Below, piece after piece: positions 34,882 through 40,978 of a stretch of DNA of 64,000 bases. This DNA is from CBDFGT01 sp965247225 (GTDB lineage Bacteria > Pseudomonadota > Alphaproteobacteria > Rhizobiales > Rhizobiaceae). Position numbers and translations under genes: made by a program. The notes beneath the pieces were generated by a model. It saw only the letters and a list, made by a program, of their open reading frames with translations. It ran no database searches and was not told the DNA's origin. The stretch spans positions 1 through 64,000 of the forward strand of contig CBDFGT010000010.1 in assembly GCA_965247225.1 (NCBI GenBank), in the 5' to 3' direction. Position 1 is the stretch's first letter. Each line of letters opens with the position of its first letter.

Positions 34882-35766
34882 TTACCTGGCAATGGCTGCG
34901 GCGATCTGGTCGATATTATAGGTGAACATTTTGGCATAGGTCGGTGCCGGGCCGTCTTCTTTCGACAGGGCTTCCACATAGAGCTCACCGCCAGGCTTTG
35001 CCCCGGTAGCTGCGGCAACCTGCTTGACCAGCCGCGGATCATTGGAGTTTTCAAAGAAATACACCGAAATCCCTTCCTTCCTGATCTGGTCGATCAGCCT
35101 GGAAACATCCGCCGCCGAAGCTTCGGTTTCGGTGGAAACGCCCAGCGGCGACAGGAAGGTCACACCAAAATCGCGACCGAGATAGCCAAAGGCATCATGG
35201 CTGGTCAGAACCTTGCGCTTGTTTTCCGGCACGGTATCAAGCTTTTCCCTGGCATAGGCGGAAAGCGTGTCCAGCTCATCCAGATATTGGGCGGCATTGG
35301 CCTTGAAATCGGCAGCATCTTCCGGATCGGCGGCAATCAGCGCCCGCTCGATATTGCTGACCCAGACCTTCACATTCTTCGGGCTGTTCCACACATGCGG
35401 ATCGGTAATGGTCTTGCCGTCCTCGTCCATCTGCCGCACATCGATACCATCGGATACGACCACAGGATGGCCGCTGTAGCCGGACGCCGTGATCAGCCGG
35501 TCCATCCAGCCTTCAAGACCCAGACCGCTGACAAACACCAGTTCGGCCTCTTTCAGATCCCTGGCATTGTCCGGTGTCGGTTCAAATTCATGCGGGTCGC
35601 CATTGGGGCCCACAAGGCTTGCAACGTTCACATGGTCACCACCAACCTGCCTGACCACATCGGCCAGCACGGTGAAAGAGGCAACGACATCCAGTGTTTT
35701 GGCAAAGGCCGTGCTGCTCATCAAACCGGCAAGCAGCATTCCGGAAATGGCAATGGTTTTTAGCAT
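34882..35766 (-). CDS. aztC: Metal ABC transporter substrate-binding protein (AztC-like, zinc)
   Basis: Cluster A-I periplasmic binding protein with a signal peptide (ending STAFA). Candidate metal ligands lie in GDPHEFEPTP, DPHVWNSPKN, LSPLGVSTETEAS and FENSNDPRL. It lacks the long His-rich loop of classical ZnuA, as AztC-type proteins do. 294 residues. Last gene of the transporter operon. The zinc assignment rests on similarity and on the Zur-like box upstream; manganese cannot be excluded from sequence. Confidence 0.85.
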   Translation of the reverse strand: MLKTIAISGMLLAGLMSSTAFAKTLDVVASFTVLADVVRQVGGDHVNVASLVGPNGDPHEFEPTPDNARDLKEAELVFVSGLGLEGWMDRLITASGYSGHPVVVSDGIDVRQMDEDGKTITDPHVWNSPKNVKVWVSNIERALIAADPEDAADFKANAAQYLDELDTLSAYAREKLDTVPENKRKVLTSHDAFGYLGRDFGVTFLSPLGVSTETEASAADVSRLIDQIRKEGISVYFFENSNDPRLVKQVAAATGAKPGGELYVEALSKEDGPAPTYAKMFTYNIDQIAAAIAR

Positions 35767-35781
35767 GGGATTCTCCTGATA

Positions 35782-36654
35782 TTAGCCCTTGAGATGCGGG
35801 CGGGGTAAAAACCGGCTCAATGCGCCGGACGGCGCAAACAGGATTGAACCGGCATAAAGGATGGCGGCGACCAGAATGATGCTGGGGCCGGACGCCAGCG
35901 ACAGGTGAAAGGAGGCAACCAGACCCAGATAGCCGGAGACAAAGGCGCTGCAGGCGGCAATCACCATCATCTTCGGCAGGCTTTCGGCCCAGAGCCTGGC
36001 AATGGCGGCAGGCAGCATCATCAGGCCCACGGCCATCAAGGTTCCCAGCGCCTGGAAACCTGCCACCAGATTGGTCACCACCAGAAGCAGGAACAGGAAA
36101 TGATAAAGCGGCCCGCGCCCGCCGACCGCGCGCAGAAAGCCGGGATCAAAGCATTCTGCCACCAGCGGGCGGTAGATCAGCGCCAGCAGCAGCATGGACA
36201 GGCTGGCAATGCCGCCGACCAGACAGAGCGCCGGAGCGTCAATCGCCAGGATGGTGCCGAACAGCACATGCAGGAGGTCGATACTGGAGCCGCGCAGCGA
36301 TATGATCAAAACCCCCAGCGCCAGTGACGCCAGATAGAAACTGGCAAAACTGGCATCTTCCTGCAGCGATGTCACCCGGCTGACAAGGCCGGACAAAAGC
36401 GCCACGGCAAGCCCGGCAACCAGCCCGCCAATCCCCATCGCCGTCAGCGACAGGCTTCCGGCCACCAGATAGCCGATAGCAGCCCCCGGCAGGATGGCAT
36501 GGCTCATCGCATCGCCGACAAGGCTCATGCGCCGCAGCATCAGAAACACGCCGACCGGCCCCGATCCCAGCCCCAGGCACAGGCTGGCCACCAGCGCCCG
36601 GCGCATGAAACCGTAATCGGCAAACGGCGTTATGAAAATATCTGTCAGCGTCAT
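35782..36654 (-). CDS. aztB: Metal ABC transporter permease (AztB-like)
   Basis: A 290-residue ABC-3 family permease with about eight hydrophobic helices. GDAMSHAILPGAAIGYL and LGTLMAVGLMMLPAA are family features. Its ATG overlaps the stop of the ATPase gene (ATGA), and it precedes the binding protein gene by 15 bp. It forms the membrane channel for zinc import. Confidence 0.9.
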   Translation of the reverse strand: MTLTDIFITPFADYGFMRRALVASLCLGLGSGPVGVFLMLRRMSLVGDAMSHAILPGAAIGYLVAGSLSLTAMGIGGLVAGLAVALLSGLVSRVTSLQEDASFASFYLASLALGVLIISLRGSSIDLLHVLFGTILAIDAPALCLVGGIASLSMLLLALIYRPLVAECFDPGFLRAVGGRGPLYHFLFLLLVVTNLVAGFQALGTLMAVGLMMLPAAIARLWAESLPKMMVIAACSAFVSGYLGLVASFHLSLASGPSIILVAAILYAGSILFAPSGALSRFLPRPHLKG

Positions 36655-37418
36655 GCGCGGCTCCGTGTCCCGGGCAGGGTTTCAGGCAGACAGACCCCGG
36701 CCGTCTCGTCCCACTTTTCCGCCATGGCCCGCGCCTTCAGCAGATGCGAAGCACTGAGAGCCTCTTCGGTCTTGCCCCAGCAAATCAGCTCTCTTGCCAT
36801 CAGCAGCGTTGCGGGAAAGTGGCTGCGCACCTGCTCAAAATCATGCAGAACGGCAATCACCGTGCGGCCCTGTCCGTGCCAGGCCAGCACAAGATCGAGA
36901 AGGTCGCGCGTCGTGCGGGCATCGATGGCGGTAAACGGTTCATCCAGCAGGATGACTTTGGCATCCTGCAAAAGCAGCCGGGCAAACAGCACCCGCTGGA
37001 ACTGTCCGGCCGACAGCGCCTGCACGGTCCTGCGCTCGAATCCGTCCAGCCCGACGGCCTGCAAGGCCCGGTGCGCCGCATCGCGGTCATCCGTCCGGAT
37101 CCGGCCAAAGGCACCGCTGTGACGCCATGCCCCCATCAGCACCGTGTCAAGTACGGACAGCGGAAACCGCCGGTTGATATCGGCGGCCTGCGGCAGATAG
37201 CCAAAATCGCGCGCCTTCAGCCCGTGCAGGTCAACATGGCCCCCGGACGGCTGCAATTCGCCCACCAGCCCCTTGAGCAGGGTCGACTTTCCGGCACCAT
37301 TCGGCCCGACAATCGCCGTCAGGCTGCCTTCGGGAAAACAGCCGCTGACATGATGCACGGCAGGATGGCGCTGATAGGCCAATGTCAGATTATGCAGGCT
37401 GATGACCGGATCTGTCAT
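36651..37418 (-). CDS. aztA: Metal ABC transporter ATP-binding protein (AztA-like)
   Basis: The ATPase of the importer, 255 residues. Walker A GPNGAGKSTLL, Q-loop YLPQAAD, signature LSAGQFQRVLFARLL, Walker B VILLDEPFTAID and an H-loop in AVLHDFEQV are all present. The N-terminal LAYQRHPAVHHV is typical of AztA-type proteins. I chose the ATG at 37418 (MTDPVISLHN), which overlaps the stop of the small gene upstream (ATGA). Confidence 0.9.
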   Translation of the reverse strand: MTDPVISLHNLTLAYQRHPAVHHVSGCFPEGSLTAIVGPNGAGKSTLLKGLVGELQPSGGHVDLHGLKARDFGYLPQAADINRRFPLSVLDTVLMGAWRHSGAFGRIRTDDRDAAHRALQAVGLDGFERRTVQALSAGQFQRVLFARLLLQDAKVILLDEPFTAIDARTTRDLLDLVLAWHGQGRTVIAVLHDFEQVRSHFPATLLMARELICWGKTEEALSASHLLKARAMAEKWDETAGVCLPETLPGTRSRA

Positions 37419-37537
37419 GGCAGCAGCACAGCCCAGCCGATGACCAGCCACAGCGGAACCAGAATCAGCAAGACAAACACGAGCCTCGACAGCACGGAAG
37501 CGGCCAGAACCGAGGTCTTGAACAGGGAGAGGGGCAT
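37415..37537 (-). CDS. 40-residue single-helix membrane microprotein heading the zinc transporter operon
   Basis: I do not know a described family. The 40 residues begin MPLSLFKTSVLAASVLSRL, and most of the rest is one strongly hydrophobic helix (about residues 19-39, VFVLLILVPLWLVIGWAVLL). Its TGA overlaps the aztA ATG as ATGA. Its start lies 17 bp inside the Zur-like box, so it is the first cistron of the operon. Coupled translation and the conserved-looking layout argue that it is made. It could modulate the permease, or only serve as a translational leader. Confidence 0.6.
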   Translation of the reverse strand: MPLSLFKTSVLAASVLSRLVFVLLILVPLWLVIGWAVLLP

Positions 37538-37553
37538 ATCAGCAAATCCAAAT

Positions 37554-37570
37554 ATGTTATAACGTTACAT
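37554..37570. promoter_or_regulatory. Zur-type operator upstream of the aztABC operon
   Basis: ATGTTATAACGTTACAT is a near-palindrome that differs by one base from the alphaproteobacterial Zur core ATGTTATAACATTAC. It lies directly upstream of the microprotein gene, where it would cover the promoter. Repression by zinc-loaded Zur is therefore expected. The Zur gene itself is not in this window. Confidence 0.75.
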
Positions 37571-37731
37571 ACTGGATCATGGAAATACGGCAAAAGAGCG
37601 GCAAGCACAATCCTAACGGCACTTATGGCACAGGGCCAGTGCATGCCACCGGAACTGCGGGAGTGATTTCGGGACAACGACAACCGCAAAACAGCAGGTA
37701 AAAGGAATTGTAAACCATCATTCTGGCCCGG

Positions 37732-37764
37732 AAAGCCGCCTGGAAATCCCGGACAGGCGGCTTT
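37732..37764 (-). terminator. Hairpin after the peroxiredoxin gene
   Basis: Perfect arms AAAGCCGCCTG (37732-37742) and CAGGCGGCTTT (37754-37764) lie 11 bp downstream of the peroxiredoxin stop on the minus strand. The T tail is weak on that strand, so some termination may depend on stem strength. Confidence 0.55.
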
Positions 37765-37774
37765 CAAAATGCGT

Positions 37775-38260
37775 TCAGATCTGTTCCAGCATGGCGGCTG
37801 CGGCAGAAACCGTGGCCTGGCCCGGGTTCTCTTCCACATTCAGTGTCTTGACCACGCCATTTTCCACCAGCATCGAATAACGCGAGGCACGGATTCCAAG
37901 ACCTCCGGCGGAAAGATCCTTTTCCAGACCAAGGGCCTTGTTGAAGGCGGCATCCCAGTCGGCGATAAAGCGCAGCTTGCCTTCGCCACCGGTTGCCTTG
38001 GCCCAGGCACCCATCACATGGTGGTCGTTGACGGAAACAACAGCAATATCATCAATGCCTTTGGCAAGAATGGCATCGCGGTTTTCAAGGTAGCCCGGCA
38101 GGTGGTTGAGCGAGCAGGTCGGGGTGAAGGCCCCCGGCACGGCAAACACCACGACGCGCTTTCCCTTGAACAGGTCATCGGTGGAAAGATCCGCCGGACC
38201 GTCCGCCGTGCGCTCTTTCAGGGTCATGGAAGGCACTGTATCGCCAACAGCAATGGTCAT
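37775..38260 (-). CDS. Peroxiredoxin, Prx5-like
   Basis: A thiol peroxidase of about 161 residues. The active-site block FAVPGAFTPTCSLNHLPGY carries the peroxidatic Cys. VSVNDHHVMGAWAK and the C-terminal NGVVKTLNVEE are typical of the Prx5/AhpE-like group. I chose the ATG at 38260, six bases after GGAGAGA; the ATG at 38263 is too close. Single gene between the zinc operon and the DsbD-domain gene. Confidence 0.92.
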   Translation of the reverse strand: MTIAVGDTVPSMTLKERTADGPADLSTDDLFKGKRVVVFAVPGAFTPTCSLNHLPGYLENRDAILAKGIDDIAVVSVNDHHVMGAWAKATGGEGKLRFIADWDAAFNKALGLEKDLSAGGLGIRASRYSMLVENGVVKTLNVEENPGQATVSAAAAMLEQI

Positions 38261-38342
38261 CATTCTCTCCTTGAAAATATCAGCAGGCCGCGCAGGCATT
38301 GCGCCGTTCAATCCGGACTTGCCAGTGGAATATAGGCAGGCC

Positions 38343-39179
38343 TCATTCAAACACAAGTTTTGTTTCCATCGCCCGTCCACCCGTCTGGACCAGCAGCCAG
38401 CCATCTTTGCCGGTCAGCCGGTTGGTGGAAGTCTGTTCCGTCAGTGCAAAACGGGCGATGGTGAGCATGCCATTGCGCACAAGATGATCGGCATCGCCAA
38501 ACATCAGCCCGTCTGGCGCTGACAGGATAATACGGGGCGGATCGCTGCTGCCGGGCGGCAGTGCCAATGTCAGCGTCGCATGGGCACCCTGCGCATCCGT
38601 CCGGGCAGAGATCAGCCTGAAATCCTCCGCAGGCCCGTCCGGCAGCAGCGCCTGCGCCTTTTCAATCTGTTGCGCTTCGGCAGGATCGGCAGTGCCGGGT
38701 GCGAGCGCCAGATCAAACGTGGCCTGGAAGGGAACACAGATCGTATTGCACACACCGATAAACACCGAGACATTAAGCCGTGAACCAAGACCCGGTGTGA
38801 CCTGATGCATGTCCAGCAGCAGCGAGACCCTGTTGCGATATCCGTAGTCGCGCAGCCCTTTGTCTTCCATAATTTCGGGCACAGGAAATTGCACCGCCTG
38901 CAACACGGCATTGCCATTGTCGGCAAGGGTGACGGAAGGCGGAATGCCGCTGGCACCCGGATCGCGCCAGTAGGTGATCCAGCCTGCGTCAAGCCGGATT
39001 TCCAGCATGGCCCGGATCGCGCCGCCTTTTTCCGGCGGCAGGGCCACAAGCCGCATTTTTGCCCCTGTGGTCTGCACCCAGTCAGAGCTTGCGGCCAGCG
39101 CCTCTTGCCGCGCCATACCTGGAAAAACACCAGAAAGCAGGACCATAAAAATCAAAAATATCAACCGGATAGTCTTCAT
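38343..39179 (-). CDS. Secreted DsbD N-terminal-domain protein
   Basis: A 278-residue periplasmic protein with a signal peptide (ending around GMARQEALAA). It consists of the DsbD alpha-like domain only: ITYWRDPGASGIPPSV, YGYRNRVSLLLDM and the redox pair in VCNTICVPF. No membrane or thioredoxin domains follow, so it would need an electron donor elsewhere. Found in many Hyphomicrobiales next to yqgE and a peroxiredoxin, which suggests a role in envelope thiol balance. Confidence 0.85.
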   Translation of the reverse strand: MKTIRLIFLIFMVLLSGVFPGMARQEALAASSDWVQTTGAKMRLVALPPEKGGAIRAMLEIRLDAGWITYWRDPGASGIPPSVTLADNGNAVLQAVQFPVPEIMEDKGLRDYGYRNRVSLLLDMHQVTPGLGSRLNVSVFIGVCNTICVPFQATFDLALAPGTADPAEAQQIEKAQALLPDGPAEDFRLISARTDAQGAHATLTLALPPGSSDPPRIILSAPDGLMFGDADHLVRNGMLTIARFALTEQTSTNRLTGKDGWLLVQTGGRAMETKLVFE

Positions 39180-39314
39180 CCTGCGAATCTAGCAAATGCA
39201 CGCGCCAAATTCCAGTCACACTGCGGTGAGGAATGCGTGAGCTTTGGTGAAATAAAGTCGATACAGCCAGCCAAACAGGCTTTCCATTTCTGCAGAAACA
39301 GGTAGGCTGGAGAC

Positions 39315-39923
39315 ATGATAGATCTGTTGGCGATGAAAAAGAAACGGCAGCGCGGCGTTTTCGACGGTCAGTTCCTGATCGCGATGCCTTCGCTCGTCGA
39401 CAACACCTTTTCAAAAACGGTCATCTTTGTCTGCGCCCATTCCGATGACGGGGCCATGGGCTTCATCATCAACCGCGCCCAGTCCTTGAGCTTTTTCAGC
39501 ATCCTGCAACATTTGAAGCTGGTGGGCGAGGATGACAATGACAGTCTGCCCGTTTCGGTGCAGTCCATGCCGGTCTATGCGGGTGGCCCGGTGGAAAACG
39601 GGCGCGGCTTTGTCCTTCACACCGATGATTTCGTGTCGGAATCCAGCATTCCGGTCACCGAGGATATCTGCCTGACAGCAACGCTGGATGTGGTCAAGGC
39701 CCTGGCCAGGGGCAGGGGGCCACGCAAGGCCGCCATGATGCTCGGCTATGCCGGCTGGTCGGCAGGCCAGCTTGAACATGAAATGGCGCAGAATACCTGG
39801 CTGCATTGCCGCGGCTCGGAACAGCTGATTTTCGATCCGGTGCTGGACGATAAATATGAGCGCGCCATGGCCACGATGGGTGTCTCACCGGCCATGCTGT
39901 CCAGAGAGGCCGGCCACGCGTGA
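39315..39923 (+). CDS. YqgE/AlgH family protein
   Basis: A 202-residue DUF179 protein. FDGQFLIAMPSLVDNTFSKTV and the following HSDDGAMGFIINR are hallmark blocks, and GGPVENGRGFVLH and GYAGWSAGQLEHE complete the pattern. The molecular function remains unknown. An internal ATG at 39333 (MKKKRQRG) is another possible start. Divergent from the DsbD-domain gene. Confidence 0.92.
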   Translation: MIDLLAMKKKRQRGVFDGQFLIAMPSLVDNTFSKTVIFVCAHSDDGAMGFIINRAQSLSFFSILQHLKLVGEDDNDSLPVSVQSMPVYAGGPVENGRGFVLHTDDFVSESSIPVTEDICLTATLDVVKALARGRGPRKAAMMLGYAGWSAGQLEHEMAQNTWLHCRGSEQLIFDPVLDDKYERAMATMGVSPAMLSREAGHA

Positions 39924-39929
39924 CTTTTT

Positions 39930-40729
39930 CTACGTCCTGAAAGCGTCCAGCTCGGCGTGCAATGCGCAGGCTTGTTGTTCGACAGCTATCAAATCCTCTA
40001 CAATCAGGCGGTAAAGCGGGGTTTGCTCACTTGGGATTGTGGCTTCCAAGTGTTGCGCTATGTATTTTATTGCGATCACTGCATCCCTAAATCGGGTGTG
40101 CAAAACAGGTTCGTGGTGGGCCAACCGATTGCGCGTTTGATAAACAATTTCTAGTTTGTCCGCCACATCCGCGCGTTTAACCTTCTTGTTCGGAAAGGTC
40201 TTTTTGAGACTTGGCTTCCAGAGTGTATGTTCGTAATCAGGACCACATAAGCGCTTCCAAATATAAAAAGTAAGCTCCGCTATAACCTTTCCGTCGCTAA
40301 CCTGGATATGCGTGCGCCGCTGTTTGGACCGCTGTAAGTGCGGCAGGTTGGCAGGTCTGCCATTTGGAAAGGCGAGTGCGTCTAATGCGTGTTTGTCAGC
40401 CTGTGAAAGTTTCGAATATTCAGCGCGGCGTGCGTTATCCAACGCCGTTTTTATTTTATTCTTCTCGCTTTCCTTCCATGTGAAAGGGGCGGGGGATTGA
40501 GAAGCCACCCCGCAGCGCCAAAATGTTGGCTAAGGTTTTCACAGATGGAATTGCGGAGCGCTATTTCGATGCTGGCCGTGATGTTCATCAGATCACTGCC
40601 AAGCCGCAAGGTTTTTTGATGAAATTCAATGGCGGCTTTCAGATTACCTGTGAGCCGATGAAGCTTGCTTAAGCGCTCGGCAGATAGCAGCACGCTCAGC
40701 GTTGGTAAGTCGCTATCTTCAATCGGCAC
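39930..40729 (-). pseudogene. Abi-like HEPN protein, frameshifted
   Basis: Abi_2/AbiD-type proteins are HEPN RNases tied to phage abortive infection. The N-terminal part (from GTG 40729, PIEDSDLPTLSVLLSAERL) ends out of frame after GAAGWLLNPP. The C-terminal part resumes with APFTWKESEKNKIKTAL and holds the HEPN motif TRNRLAHHEP. One extra C in the C5 run at about 40491-40495 would restore a 266-residue protein. It converges on yqgE and is composition-wise more AT-rich than its neighbours, suggesting acquisition. Confidence 0.78.
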
Positions 40730-40758
40730 TTGACGCTCCCGTCATTTAGACATATATT
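40730..40758 (+). promoter_or_regulatory. Sigma-70 type promoter of a candidate small RNA
   Basis: TTGACG (40730-40735) and TATATT (40753-40758) are separated by exactly 17 bases. No protein gene follows on the plus strand before the terminator at 40830. The -35 adjoins the start codon of the divergent Abi-like gene. Confidence 0.65.
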
Positions 40759-40764
40759 TTCACA

Positions 40765-40856
40765 TGAAAAGTCGAGATCAGATTGGCAGTTTGTCTACGG
40801 GCAGGACGAATCCTCGACTTCACAGACGCAAGGGCACTCTTCGGAGTGCCCTTTTG
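40765..40856 (+). ncRNA. Candidate structured small RNA of about 90 nt
   Basis: The interval runs from just after a good -10 to an intrinsic terminator. Near the 5' end AAGTCGAG (40769-40776) pairs perfectly with CTCGACTT (40813-40820), closing a multi-branch or long-loop domain. A terminator with a UUCG tetraloop forms the 3' end. No reading frame with a Shine-Dalgarno sequence is seen, and I do not recognise a known RNA family. The 5' end is inferred. Confidence 0.6.
40830..40856 (+). terminator. Intrinsic terminator with UUCG tetraloop
   Basis: Perfect ten-pair arms AAGGGCACTC (40830-40839) and GAGTGCCCTT (40844-40853), a TTCG loop and a TTTT tail with a further T-run nearby. It points along the plus strand and has no plus-strand gene before it other than the candidate RNA. 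Confidence 0.85.
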
Positions 40857-40978
40857 AATTTTTAATCATGTTCACCAGAACATGCTCGCAAAGCAAGCGA
40901 TTTCCAAAATCTAAATTTTTGGAAGAACGCCCCACACTCGTTAAAAAAATGGGGGACCATCCACCGTTCATACTTCCC

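Noticed and set aside
40790..40830. tRNA-like GACGAATCCTCGAC segment
   Set aside because: The T-arm resemblance is superficial; no acceptor stem, anticodon arm or CCA end can be folded.
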